The position numbers were made by a program, and so were the translations under genes. Positions 1 to 6,625 of a stretch of DNA of 22,963 nucleotides are shown here, one piece after another. Within the stretch, counting starts at the first letter, position 1, and the number at the start of each line of letters is the position of its first letter. This stretch comes from a virus. The notes beneath the pieces were generated by a model. It searched no databases and had not been told where the DNA came from. It saw nothing but the letters and a program-made list of their open reading frames with translations. The DNA lies in the IMG/VR virus record IMGVR_UViG_3300044695_006617, positions 1-22,963 of that record; one strand, given 5' to 3'.

Positions 1-30
1 TCTAGGCCTTGAACTTTTTTCTTCTGCCAT
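1..30 (-). CDS. 5' end of a minus-strand gene cut by the window edge
   Basis: Only the first ten codons (MAEEKSSRPR) lie inside the window. The ATG at 30-28 is preceded six bases upstream by AAAGGA (40-35), a good Shine-Dalgarno. A TGGTATAAT extended -10 (TATAAT at 74-69) would give a leader of about 30 bases. Too little is visible to name a product. Confidence 0.6.
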   Translation of the reverse strand, partial: MAEEKSSRPR

Positions 31-88
31 GATTTCCTTTGATAGTGATTATAAATAATCAGATATTTATTATACCATAATTATAATA

Positions 89-262
89 TTAATCATTTTC
101 AAAGTAGTCGCCATGTTTTTCTGCCTGCCTTGAAAAAAAGGCAGCAAAAAGGCCACATAGATTACCCCAAAACCCCATAAGCCTATTTGGATTAACAAAG
201 AGTTTCATTTCTTGGTATGATTTATCTCTAACCCTTCGATCCTCATGAGAAGTATTAGTCAT
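89..262 (-). CDS. 57-aa small protein with one hydrophobic segment
   Basis: An ATG at 262 overlaps the stop of the upstream gene by eight bases (ATGACTAA), the usual coupling in this window. The protein begins with a charged stretch (MTNTSHEDRRVRDKSYQEMK). A hydrophobic stretch follows at about residues 28-43 (LMGFWGNLCGLFAAFF), and the tail is polar. It could be a small inner-membrane protein. I recognise no family. It is the last gene of a three-gene minus-strand unit (642 to 89). Confidence 0.6.
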   Translation of the reverse strand: MTNTSHEDRRVRDKSYQEMKLFVNPNRLMGFWGNLCGLFAAFFSRQAEKHGDYFEND

Positions 263-464
263 TTACTTTTTCCTTTGCAATAGACTCAAGTTCTCTTTGT
301 GCCAACAAAATGTTATTGTTTCTAATTTGAGTTGTAAGCCTATACCGTTCTGCTGCTTCTTGTCTTTGTTGTTTTGATAAATGTGGTTTATCTGCAAGTC
401 TAAGTTTGTTTTTGCTTGCCCGTTTTTGTTTATGTTGAGATGCTTTAGCATTACTTTTTTTCAT
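255..464 (-). CDS. 69-aa very basic small protein, unknown function
   Basis: I prefer the ATG at 464 (MKKSNAKASQHKQ) to an in-frame ATG eight codons upstream, because 464 gives the usual 14-base overlap with the preceding gene. The first half is rich in Lys/Arg/Gln and the second half looks helical (QRQEAAERYRLTTQIR). Such composition fits a nucleic-acid-associated or structural phage protein, but no family is recognised. It is translated between the genes at 642-451 and 262-89. Confidence 0.6.
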   Translation of the reverse strand: MKKSNAKASQHKQKRASKNKLRLADKPHLSKQQRQEAAERYRLTTQIRNNNILLAQRELESIAKEKVND

Positions 465-642
465 AATAGTGTGTACCCCATTTCTCATATACGGTTATAT
501 CATAATCGCTTCTTGATTCACTTTGTATCTTTTCCATAGTAATTAAATCTTGAATAGCACTTCTACCAGTATTCTCTTCATACTTTCTATGAAGGTCTTG
601 AATTTGGAATATTTTTTCAGCAGCATGATTACCAAAATACAT
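451..642 (-). CDS. 63-aa hypothetical protein, leaderless start
   Basis: The frame is open back to a GTG at 684, but the ATG at 642 is the better start. It is preceded by TGG-TATCAT with exactly six bases between the hexamer (654-649) and the ATG, the geometry seen for many genes here and expected of a leaderless mRNA. The protein (MYFGNHAAEKIFQIQDLHRK...) is mixed helical and charged and contains no recognised domain. It heads the 642-to-89 unit and is transcribed divergently from pstS. Confidence 0.6.
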   Translation of the reverse strand: MYFGNHAAEKIFQIQDLHRKYEENTGRSAIQDLITMEKIQSESRSDYDITVYEKWGTHYYEKK

Positions 643-750
643 AGTATAATGATACCATATAGACCAAATAAAAGCAACAAACACCTACTGTTAATTAGAT
701 ATTCTTTTTCTATTTACCCTAAATCAAAATACTCCTGATATTATTAAATT

Positions 751-1794
751 ATGAAATCCTCTAGATTTATCGTAGCAGCAATCGCTGCATCTTTAATCAT
801 CGCCCAACCAGCCCATGCAGATCAAATTACGGGCTCTGGTTCATCTTTCATTGCTAACTTTATCAATGAATGCCGTGTTCAATATGGAAAAGTCTCTGGA
901 CATAACATAGAATACACACCATTAGGATCAGGCGCAGGAATTAATATGTTTATGCAAAATACTGTTGATTTTGCAGCAAGCGATGTTGCTGCTTCACAAG
1001 TTAATAAAGCAAAAGATTTTGTATATGTTCCACTAGTCGCAGGCCCTATTGCAATTGCATATAGAATTGATGGGTACAAAGGTAAGATTCAATTAAAGAA
1101 AGAAACATTGGCTAAAATTTTTGCAGGGGATATAACAAAATGGAATGATCCTCAAATAATTAAAGATAATACTATAAAGAAAGTAAAGCCAAAACTACCA
1201 AACCTTCAAATCATGGTTTTCTATCGTGCAGATAGTTCAGGAACAACTCAAGTAGTAGCAGAATATCTTAGTGCTATTGCTCCATCAATCTGGACAAAGG
1301 CTCCAAACAAGTCTTTTACACAAGCATTTCCAAAAACTCAATTACCTTTAGGAACTTTTAGTTCTGTTGCTGGAACTAATCTTATGGCATCTCAGGTTGC
1401 AAGTACAAATGGCGCAATAGGATATATGGAATCTTCTTATGCTACAAATCAAAATCTTGCTAAGGCATCTATTGAAAATGGTGCTGGTGTATTTATGCAG
1501 CCTACATCTGAAGCAGCCTCTGCATTCCTAAGTGATTTTGAGCCTGAAGGAAATGGCATCATTGTTCCAAACTATAACAACAAGGATAAGAAGGCTTACA
1601 ACATATCCTCGTTCTCTTATGGCCTAGCACCAACACAAGCAAGCGATAAGGCAAATATAATCAAAGGATTCTTTAAGTATACTGCCACTTCATGCGCTAC
1701 TCTTTCAGCCAAAAAATTGGAATACTCTCCACTTACAGGATCAGCATTGGCTATAGCAAAAGCACAGATTGCATTAATTGGATCTAAGCCTTAA
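751..1794 (+). CDS. pstS: PstS-like periplasmic phosphate-binding protein
   Basis: A 347-residue protein of typical PstS length. It has a Sec signal peptide (residues 1-23, hydrophobic core IVAAIAASLIIA, AHA-DQ cleavage site). It has the family's phosphate-contact loops: TGSGSSF (27-33), LGSGAG (58-63), VDFAASD (72-78) and ADSSGTTQ (160-167). There is no lipobox cysteine, so it should be secreted or periplasmic rather than a lipoprotein. In cells PstS delivers phosphate to the PstCAB transporter; no pstC, pstA or pstB is present here, so it would have to serve the host's transporter. The start is leaderless-type: TGATATTAT with six bases between the hexamer (739-744) and the ATG. As a phage gene it would count as an auxiliary metabolic gene. 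Confidence 0.93.
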   Translation: MKSSRFIVAAIAASLIIAQPAHADQITGSGSSFIANFINECRVQYGKVSGHNIEYTPLGSGAGINMFMQNTVDFAASDVAASQVNKAKDFVYVPLVAGPIAIAYRIDGYKGKIQLKKETLAKIFAGDITKWNDPQIIKDNTIKKVKPKLPNLQIMVFYRADSSGTTQVVAEYLSAIAPSIWTKAPNKSFTQAFPKTQLPLGTFSSVAGTNLMASQVASTNGAIGYMESSYATNQNLAKASIENGAGVFMQPTSEAASAFLSDFEPEGNGIIVPNYNNKDKKAYNISSFSYGLAPTQASDKANIIKGFFKYTATSCATLSAKKLEYSPLTGSALAIAKAQIALIGSKP

Positions 1795-1795
1795 C

Positions 1796-1882
1796 TTATA
1801 AAAATAAATATACTAAAACATACGCTACAACCAGCATAGATGAAATAACTATTGCTGGTTTGTAGAATTTAAGCAGTGGCAT
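1796..1882 (-). CDS. 28-aa membrane micropeptide
   Basis: The ATG at 1882 is preceded by TAGGACAAT, a short Shine-Dalgarno formed partly by the stop codon of the upstream gene seven bases away. The product MPLLKFYKPA is followed by a hydrophobic helix that runs to the C-terminus (ending AYVLVYLFL). The gene ends two bases from the pstS stop, so the two are convergent. Function unknown; a small membrane-inserted peptide is likely if translated. Confidence 0.45.
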   Translation of the reverse strand: MPLLKFYKPAIVISSMLVVAYVLVYLFL

Positions 1883-1888
1883 ATTGTC

Positions 1889-2032
1889 CTAACTTGTGTG
1901 ATAGTTTAAATGGGTCTTACATACACTGATAAGTTTATAACCAGCCATATCGTTGTACAAGGCTTCTTGGTCACAGTAATGGCATTTCTCACCATAAACC
2001 TTGGCGACCATATCAGAGTAAAAAGCAATCAT
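1889..2032 (-). CDS. 47-aa treble-clef-like zinc-binding protein
   Basis: The protein has CHYC at residues 17-20 and CKTHL at 38-42, giving a C-x2-C plus C-x2-H pattern of four potential zinc ligands. The upstream sequence is TGG-TATAAT (2044-2039), then six bases (CGAAGT), then ATG, the leaderless arrangement. Followed seven bases later by the 28-aa membrane peptide gene, so probably one unit. Function unknown. Confidence 0.6.
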   Translation of the reverse strand: MIAFYSDMVAKVYGEKCHYCDQEALYNDMAGYKLISVCKTHLNYHTS

Positions 2033-2051
2033 ACTTCGATTATACCATATG

Positions 2052-2180
2052 CTAATTTTCCAGGGAATTTAGAGAAGCATTCGTAATCCCTATATAACAA
2101 TTAAGGCAATAAGCCCCTTTAATGGTTACTTGAGTGGCATTAGGTTCATTACAGAATTTACAGGATACGCCAGTTATCAT
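2052..2180 (-). CDS. 42-aa zinc-ribbon protein
   Basis: Two C-x2-C knuckles, CKFC (residues 7-10) and CLNC (25-28), are separated by 14 residues, the layout of a minimal zinc ribbon. The ATG overlaps the stop of the upstream 27-aa peptide as ATGA, so translation is probably coupled. One of several tiny cysteine-knuckle proteins in this window. Partner and function unknown. Confidence 0.6.
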   Translation of the reverse strand: MITGVSCKFCNEPNATQVTIKGAYCLNCYIGITNASLNSLEN

Positions 2181-2260
2181 TTAAACACCACTATCTGTAG
2201 AATGATGCCAATTATGGTTGTGAGCAAGGCTACGGCTGAAATGCTGATCATTAGTTTCAT
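2177..2260 (-). CDS. 27-aa membrane micropeptide, leaderless start
   Basis: The peptide is MKLMISISAVALLTTIIG plus a hydrophobic tail ending VVFK, essentially one membrane helix. The ATG at 2260 follows TGG-TATACT (2272-2267) by six bases, the same leaderless geometry as elsewhere. The ATGA overlap with the zinc-ribbon gene downstream supports both frames. Confidence 0.5.
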   Translation of the reverse strand: MKLMISISAVALLTTIIGIILQIVVFK

Positions 2261-2320
2261 GTATTAAGTATACCAATTTCTTTAAAGTTCGGCGCGAAGT
2301 AGAAGTAACAAACCTTTCTA

Positions 2321-2335
2321 TGCCCTAAAAGGGCA
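2321..2335 (-). terminator. Weak terminator-like hairpin after the methyltransferase gene
   Basis: TGCCCTTTTAGGGCA on the minus strand can form a six-base-pair stem with a three-base loop, about 20 bases after the stop at 2354. It has no U-run, so termination is uncertain. Confidence 0.35.
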
Positions 2336-2353
2336 CTATTGGTTAATATACTG

Positions 2354-2968
2354 TTATATCTTTTTAATCCAATATTGATGATTCATAGCCATTGTTTCTA
2401 GTTGGTCTGTATATTTCTTAACAAATGCTAAAATAGCAGTTTTGGGTCTTAAATAATCAGGCTTTTCATCACCCCAAGCATAGTCATCAAATGCCATAAT
2501 CCCGCCAGTTTTTAGTAATGGCCAAGACAGTTTGGCATCACTTAATACACTGCTGGCAACGTGGTCAGCATCAATATAGATAAAATCATATGTGTTGTTT
2601 TTTTCAGCATTTAAAAAATCAAAGGTTGTTCCTCTTTGGTTATGAACACGGGGAGAGAACTCTTCCATTCTTTTTAAATATAGTTGATAGACATCTTCAA
2701 AATCATAATTGTCATGTACATCACTTTCAGCAGATGATCCTAACCAAGTATCAACATCTGTTAAATGTGAGGTTTCATGAGTCAGTACATGATTTAATAG
2801 CCAATCGCTGGTATCTCCAGTAAATACTCCTAATTGAAGATAATTTAGATTAGGTTTGTCTTTATACTGGGATAAATGTTCTTCAAAGTTGTATTCACCT
2901 GTGTATGAAAACCAGTTGGGATAATGCCCTTTACCAAACTTTGTTCCTAGCCAACCAGTATTAGACAT
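2354..2968 (-). CDS. Class I SAM-dependent methyltransferase
   Basis: A 204-residue protein with the Rossmann methyltransferase signature: glycine motif I in YLQLGVFTGDTSDWLL (44-58), motif II-like YDFIYIDADH (127-136), and GGIMAFDDYAW (155-165). This resembles the small stand-alone Methyltransf_24-type family, whose members often act on sugars or small molecules. The substrate cannot be read from sequence. The start has the leaderless layout TGA-TATACT, six bases, ATG. Upstream lies the gene-free AT-rich region, so its promoter sits at the edge of the candidate origin. Confidence 0.8.
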   Translation of the reverse strand: MSNTGWLGTKFGKGHYPNWFSYTGEYNFEEHLSQYKDKPNLNYLQLGVFTGDTSDWLLNHVLTHETSHLTDVDTWLGSSAESDVHDNYDFEDVYQLYLKRMEEFSPRVHNQRGTTFDFLNAEKNNTYDFIYIDADHVASSVLSDAKLSWPLLKTGGIMAFDDYAWGDEKPDYLRPKTAILAFVKKYTDQLETMAMNHQYWIKKI

Positions 2969-2983
2969 AAAAATAGTATATCA

Positions 2984-3874
2984 GGTTTTTTCGGGGGAAG
3001 TAAAGAAAGACCCTTATTACCCCTATAAGAACATAGCCCCAATAGCCCCTATATCCCCAGTAGCAGATACTCTGGATACCGTCGAAAATAAAAGTTATAC
3101 ACAGGTTTGGTAATGGTTTTTATGGTTTGATATTATAGTTATCCACAGGTTTATCCACAATTAAATCTTACTAAGTGGGGAAATATGGTTTTGTAGTGGA
3201 GCAAAGTGGAGGATAATGGAGTATAGAACATTTTAATATAAGATCATAATATCTTTTACCAAACCTTCAAACCCCAAACCATCATATCCCAAACCATAAA
3301 ACCTTATATCCCAAACCCCATATCCCCCATATCACAGATATAAAGGTTTGTCAAGTTGCCAAATATGTATAACAATTTGGTAACAAATTTCAGGATATTT
3401 TAAAGTATTTCGTAATAAAATTATATAAAGGTTTGATAATCAGGGAAAAAGATTTATATTTCGTAATGTTTTATATAGGGGTATTTATGATAGGTGGTTT
3501 GATATATCCCGTGAAATATTTAGCCCCTTCGTAAACTTCGGGGAAAAATTTTGGTCCTTCGTAAAGAAAGTTATAGGATTATTTTTTGTTTGCCCGACGG
3601 GACTTAAAGAAAGAAATTATATAACCAATACCAGTATACTTCAAAACCTTACATATAAAGGTTTGACGGTTTGAGGGTTTTTTCAAGGGATCGTAATGCT
3701 TATCAGACATATAATAAGGACCAAAGGTAGCCTTGGTAAAATGTCTTGGACTCATAACTATATTATAACATGAGGTTTTATGGTTTGGGGAAATATAATG
3801 GTTCTTCGTAAAGAAGGTTTGATGGTTTTATGGTTTTGGATATAAGGTTTGATATGTGTTACATGTGAAAATGT
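2984..3874. other. Gene-free AT-rich repeat region, candidate replication origin
   Basis: About 890 bases with no convincing reading frame on either strand. It holds three DnaA-box matches near its left end. It also has many dispersed copies of GGTTTG(A), several as ATAAAGGTTTGA (about 3339, 3425, 3654), and the opposite-strand form CAAACC/AAACCTT around 3258-3320. TTCGTAA recurs about five times (3412, 3461, 3528, 3557, 3804). The combination of AT-richness, DnaA boxes and iterated short motifs is what a theta-type or host-DnaA-assisted origin looks like. No function is proven. Confidence 0.5.
3095..3159 (+). promoter_or_regulatory. Cluster of three DnaA-box-like sequences
   Basis: TTATACACA at 3095-3103 and TTATCCACA at 3139-3147 and 3151-3159 all match the bacterial DnaA box TTATNCACA. 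The last two are head to tail with a three-base gap (12-base pitch). All are in the same orientation. Confidence 0.6.
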
Positions 3875-3897
3875 TGCCCCCCGAAGGGGGCTATTTT
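3875..3897. terminator. TTCG-loop hairpin, likely terminator of the 4372-3898 unit
   Basis: A GCCCCC/GGGGGC stem (3875-3880 with 86-91) closed by a short CCGAA loop lies just after the stop of the gene ending at 3898. The T-run (CTATTTTTTA) is on the plus-strand side, so the element may also block rightward transcription out of the candidate origin. An ACATGTGA palindrome lies immediately beyond it at 3861-3868. Confidence 0.6.
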
Positions 3898-4173
3898 TTA
3901 TTCTTCTGTTGTTTCTATGAACTGCAGCATATCCTCTATGGTTTCATAGTTTCCTTCTGGATCTACACCCATAGCAGAAATTAATAGGTCATAGGTTTCT
4001 TCAATATATATTTCGCCTTCTTTATTCATTGTTACTAAACCCGTATGGACCAGGTGTGCAATAGGCAGCCCAATATCATTGTAGTCTGCAAACTCTTTAA
4101 ACTGATCTTCATCACGATAGTTTAAGTATAGGTCTGCTAGTACCGCAATCTTATTGTTTAGTTCGTTAATCAT
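3898..4173 (-). CDS. 91-aa conserved-type acidic phage protein
   Basis: The ATG at 4173 is preceded by AGGAGATCC, a strong Shine-Dalgarno, and overlaps the upstream stop by eight bases (ATGATTAA). The protein is helical and acidic (ending IEDMLQFIETTEE), with no cysteines or transmembrane segment. It resembles the many short uncharacterised early proteins of actinophages, but no domain name can be given. Followed by the hairpin at 3875-3897. Confidence 0.7.
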   Translation of the reverse strand: MINELNNKIAVLADLYLNYRDEDQFKEFADYNDIGLPIAHLVHTGLVTMNKEGEIYIEETYDLLISAMGVDPEGNYETIEDMLQFIETTEE

Positions 4174-4372
4174 GGATCTCCTCTTGATGTTCTGCTTGGT
4201 ATTCTGCTGAGTCTACTACCTCTACAATTCTGCGATAAACTGTAAATGGATTAACTCGATTAAGATAAAACCCTACTGCTTCTAAGTCTAGCCTAAAATC
4301 TGATAAAAGGTTTCCCATTTTTAAGGCTACCTTCTCTTCATTGCTTTGTGCTTGGCTAATAAATCTACTCAC
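4166..4372 (-). CDS. 68-aa hypothetical protein with GTG start
   Basis: The frame begins with GTG at 4372, supported by GGAGG six bases upstream (GACGGAGGCATA) and a TGGTACAAT -10 about 18 bases before that. The protein (GTG-initiated MSRFISQAQSNEEKVALKMG...) is helical and charged. Cotranscribed and translationally coupled with the gene ending at 3898. Function unknown. Confidence 0.7.
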   Translation of the reverse strand: MSRFISQAQSNEEKVALKMGNLLSDFRLDLEAVGFYLNRVNPFTVYRRIVEVVDSAEYQAEHQEEIHD

Positions 4373-4410
4373 TATGCCTCCGTCTATTTAATTGTACCAG
4401 AAAAAGATGA

Positions 4411-4470
4411 AGGGCACAAGTTAGATGATACCTGTGCCCTGTAGATAAGGGAGAACCCCTTCTCCTTATC
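4411..4470. terminator. Two hairpins ending the 52-aa gene unit
   Basis: An inverted repeat AGGGCACA...TGTGCCCT (4411-4440) is followed on the minus strand by TCATCTTTTTC, a plausible intrinsic terminator. Next to it GATAAGG-AGAA pairs with TTCTCCTTATC (4444-4470) around a CCCC loop with one bulged G. Both lie between the stop at 4477 and the next gene's promoter. Confidence 0.65.
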
Positions 4471-4476
4471 CTTATG

Positions 4477-4635
4477 TTAGCGAGAGGCTACCCGTTGCCC
4501 ACGCTTAAGTGCTGTTAGGGAGACGTTGTCGACGAACTTACCATTCTTACGAAGAACGACTCGCTCTGAGGTGCCGTAACGTGTGTCCCAAGACTCTAGG
4601 TACGGGTAGGTCTTTGCTTTAGTTGCTTTTGCCAT
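4477..4635 (-). CDS. 52-aa basic protein, more GC-rich than neighbours
   Basis: The start ATG at 4635 has GAAAGGCAAC just upstream. The sequence begins MAKATKAKTYPYLESWDTRYG, continues ERVVLRKNGKFVDNVS, and ends GQRVASR. It is basic with a probable short beta-hairpin, and reads like a small nucleic-acid-binding protein, though I recognise no family. Codon use is noticeably GC-richer (CGT, GTC, CTC, GGC) than neighbouring genes. Its promoter TGG-TATAAT (4679-4674) lies inside the last codons of the upstream gene, and two hairpins follow the stop. Confidence 0.7.
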   Translation of the reverse strand: MAKATKAKTYPYLESWDTRYGTSERVVLRKNGKFVDNVSLTALKRGQRVASR

Positions 4636-4666
4636 TTTGTTGCCTTTCGGTTAGGGTTAGGTCTGA

Positions 4667-5059
4667 CTATTCAATTATACCAGTGGCGGTCACTGATGTC
4701 AAGTATTTCTTTGGTAGTGTCAAGAAATCTGAATTGTATCTGATGAAGTGTTCGATTGATACAACATTACCATCATCGTTTACAGTCCAGGTGTCTAGAT
4801 TGATTTCAAGATAGCCGTATGATTCCTCTGCTCCTGCAGGGTCGTTTAGAAATAGGCCATAACCTGTTTCCTCGTCCCAAGAGGTCCCAATCAATTGCGA
4901 AACCATAATACGCAATGCATATGGCTTATCTCCTTTTCTTGGTAGTGCAGCATACATTGCACGAGCCAAGTCTTTCTTTCTTGAATCTCCACCCCAATGA
5001 CTGTATAAGGTTAAAGTATCCTCATTAGTCTTGAAGTGAAAGTTAGTCCGTGCTCCCAT
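4667..5059 (-). CDS. 130-aa actinophage-type conserved hypothetical protein
   Basis: The N-terminus MGARTNFHFKTNEDTLTLYSHWGGD resembles a recurrent actinophage family of unknown function. It is mostly beta, with aromatic-rich strands (TLTLYSHWGG, YGYLEINLDTW). The ATG shares one base with the stop of the upstream gene (TAATG). Its last codons (TGIIE) carry the TGGTATAAT promoter of the next gene, so coding and promoter sequence overlap. Third gene of the unit starting at 5747. Confidence 0.75.
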   Translation of the reverse strand: MGARTNFHFKTNEDTLTLYSHWGGDSRKKDLARAMYAALPRKGDKPYALRIMVSQLIGTSWDEETGYGLFLNDPAGAEESYGYLEINLDTWTVNDDGNVVSIEHFIRYNSDFLTLPKKYLTSVTATGIIE

Positions 5060-5217
5060 TATTCATCCCCTTCTTTATAATCTAAAACAACTACTGACAT
5101 ATCCGCCCAAATTGTTTCGGCCACATCAATGTCATCTTGTTCTAGTTCACTGAATAGAATGAAATTCATATAAGCACCGCTGGGCTCGTGTATTAATTCA
5201 ATCTCATATTGGTTCAT
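5059..5217 (-). CDS. 52-aa acidic hypothetical protein
   Basis: The start ATG at 5217 overlaps the preceding stop as ATGA, and its own stop overlaps the next start as TAATG, so this short frame is locked between two longer genes. It begins MNQYEIELIHEPSGAYMNFI and ends with an acidic helix and VVVLDYKEGDE. No motif recognised. Confidence 0.7.
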   Translation of the reverse strand: MNQYEIELIHEPSGAYMNFILFSELEQDDIDVAETIWADMSVVVLDYKEGDE

Positions 5218-5747
5218 GATTCCTCATCTACTAGGTATTCATTAGTAAAGTCAATAATTGCTAATGCAATTTTGCCGTGATCATTTTTCTTTACATATAC
5301 GGGATAGTTTCCGTCGCCATATCCAGCAGATAGTGCAACAGCAAACCCTAGATTTAATGTACCAAATCCGTCTTCTGATAACGTTGCCTCACAAGAACCT
5401 AAATAAGAATACTGTCCTTGTTGACCGTCAATAGAAAATGGTTCATTCTCATTGCCGTCCCATACTTTTAAATAGCAAGGGTCTCCAACAATAATCTGAC
5501 CACTATCTACTGTTATATGTCCTGCAAGTTGTAAACCAGTTAGTTCTTTAGGATTCTGATTGTCTATAGGGTATGGCTCATTATCTGCAAGTCTTTCTTG
5601 GTAATAATCCCAACAATCAAATCCACAATGACAGCATTTGATACATAGGGTTGCGGAATCTGTTTCTACACACTCTAGGAACCAACTATGACACCTATCG
5701 CAACGCACATCATCTTGGTAAACATCGCCGTTCTCATCTATAGCCAT
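5214..5747 (-). CDS. Zinc-finger protein fused to a beta-rich phage domain
   Basis: 177 residues in two parts. Residues 16-45 carry paired knuckles CDRCHSWFLEC and CIKCCHCGFDC, a zinc-ribbon-like region. Residues 75-177 form a glycine-rich beta domain with VDSGQIIVGDPCYL near its start and GYGDGNYPVYVKK near its end, a pattern seen in small uncharacterised phage proteins. The start is strongly supported: TTGACA (5782-5777), a 17-base spacer, TAAAAT (5759-5754), then six bases and ATG, an almost ideal sigma-70 promoter whose +1 is the start codon. It heads a three-gene unit. Confidence 0.78.
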   Translation of the reverse strand: MAIDENGDVYQDDVRCDRCHSWFLECVETDSATLCIKCCHCGFDCWDYYQERLADNEPYPIDNQNPKELTGLQLAGHITVDSGQIIVGDPCYLKVWDGNENEPFSIDGQQGQYSYLGSCEATLSEDGFGTLNLGFAVALSAGYGDGNYPVYVKKNDHGKIALAIIDFTNEYLVDEES

Positions 5748-5753
5748 AGTACT

Positions 5754-5782
5754 ATTTTACTCCTATTGGGGTTGATTGTCAA
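5754..5782 (-). promoter_or_regulatory. Near-consensus leaderless promoter
   Basis: TTGACA at 5782-5777 and TAAAAT at 5759-5754 are separated by 17 bases. The ATG at 5747 lies six bases after the -10, so +1 is predicted at the start codon. Confidence 0.75.
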
Positions 5783-5797
5783 ATCCTGGGATATTAA

Positions 5798-6046
5798 TTA
5801 TACCGTTCTTAATGGCTGTTTGTCAAGTGCTGCTCGCTCTATACTTAGATTATACGTCATGCAGTATAGGTTTGTCAAGGCCTCCATATATCCCTGCAAA
5901 AATGGGTCATCGTTATCTTTCATCATTTCTTCACAGTCCACCATTTCAACTTTGAGGTGGCCGTGCATAAGATCAATTAATGGAATAGTCTTATCTTCAA
6001 GTGCTTTGACTAAATGCGACGGGATAAGGGGATACTTATCAGTCAT
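5798..6046 (-). CDS. 82-aa hypothetical phage protein
   Basis: The ATG at 6046 overlaps the preceding stop by eight bases (ATGACTGA). The protein is helical, with an acidic centre (KVEMVDCEEMMKDNDDPFLQ) and an aromatic helix (GYMEALTNLYCMTYN). Last gene of the 6406-to-5798 unit, whose end is followed closely by the promoter of the next unit. Function unknown. Confidence 0.7.
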   Translation of the reverse strand: MTDKYPLIPSHLVKALEDKTIPLIDLMHGHLKVEMVDCEEMMKDNDDPFLQGYMEALTNLYCMTYNLSIERAALDKQPLRTV

Positions 6047-6233
6047 CGTAACCTTCCATTACTTCTAAGTAATGCTTAGAGACTTCAATAGCACCTTCCA
6101 GGTAAGGAACAATGCTATCAGCACCGTCCTCCATATCCAGGTCTTGCTCCAAAGAAATTATGTGAAGACGAACATACTCTCTTAATGCTTTTATACCCAT
6201 ATCTGGAATATGACTTCCGCATTCACAAGACAT
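6039..6233 (-). CDS. 64-aa hypothetical protein with N-terminal CxC
   Basis: The ATG at 6233 (MSCECGSHIPDMGIKAL) has GGGGAGAATA directly upstream and shares one base with the preceding stop. An upstream in-frame TTG at 6245 is less likely. CECGSH at residues 3-8 could form half a metal site; the rest is an acidic helix (SLEQDLDMEDGAD). Unknown function. Confidence 0.65.
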   Translation of the reverse strand: MSCECGSHIPDMGIKALREYVRLHIISLEQDLDMEDGADSIVPYLEGAIEVSKHYLEVMEGYDD

Positions 6234-6406
6234 TATTCTCCCCAATATTTAACGATAGTTTCCATAGTGGTATGAAGGTGGCAATCACACTCTGGTCCGC
6301 CCATATTTTCCTGGAATTCAAAGTGATAAAGATTATCCTCATATATTTCATTAACTAACTCTTGTACGGTAATAGGCCAACTTAGTCGATCTCTGTCTGG
6401 GTTCAT
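6233..6406 (-). CDS. 57-aa protein with CDCHLH motif, leaderless start
   Basis: The ATG at 6406 lies six bases after TATAAT (6418-6413). The protein (MNPDRDRLSWPITVQELVNE...) contains PECDCHLHTTM (39-49), a compact cluster of possible metal ligands. It starts the three-gene unit 6406-5798, joined by TAATG and an 8-base overlap. No family recognised. Confidence 0.65.
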   Translation of the reverse strand: MNPDRDRLSWPITVQELVNEIYEDNLYHFEFQENMGGPECDCHLHTTMETIVKYWGE

Positions 6407-6516
6407 ATATTAATTATACTCCTAGATCTAGGAAAAAGCAAATCATTTCTTAATAAGGTTTTAAAGATAAAATAAGATAAAGGTTTGATAGGATAAATCC
6501 GCCACATGTGAATTTG

Positions 6517-6590
6517 CGATTCCGATGGGACTTGAACCCACGATCTCTACCGTGACAGGGTAGCGCATTAACCAACTATGCTACGGAACC
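6517..6590 (-). tRNA. tRNA-Asp (anticodon GTC)
   Basis: The minus strand folds as a cloverleaf. The acceptor GGTTCCG pairs with CGGAATC. The anticodon stem is CTACC/GGTAG around the loop CTGTCAC, so the anticodon is GTC. The T arm is GTGGG-TTCAAGT-CCCAT. The discriminator is G, and CCA is not encoded. It lies just downstream of the DUF932 gene and its 3' hairpin, so it may be processed from that transcript. Confidence 0.93.
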
Positions 6591-6592
6591 AA

Positions 6593-6613
6593 GAGCAGTT
6601 TTAAATCTTGCTC
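6593..6613 (-). other. 3' hairpin element, copy 1
   Basis: On the minus strand GAGCA-AG...AAAAC-TGCTC forms a five-pair stem plus a G-C after a bulged A, 12 bases beyond the DUF932 gene stop and just before the tRNA. The same layout recurs at 7744-7766, 8589-8609 and 9117-9140. It lacks a U-run. Confidence 0.6.
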
Positions 6614-6625
6614 AGGATTATTTTG

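Noticed and set aside
690-738. Possible Pho box upstream of pstS
   Set aside because: CTATTTACCCTAAATC is only vaguely similar to PhoP/PhoB repeats, with no clear direct repeat at 11-base pitch.
2984-3874. CRISPR array in the repeat-rich region
   Set aside because: The repeats are short (7-12 bases), irregularly spaced and in both orientations; no constant repeat/spacer pattern.
4623-6068. Plus-strand open frames at 4623-4814 and 5688-6068
   Set aside because: They run antisense through well-supported, tightly coupled minus-strand genes, have no ribosome site, and give low-complexity hydrophobic products.
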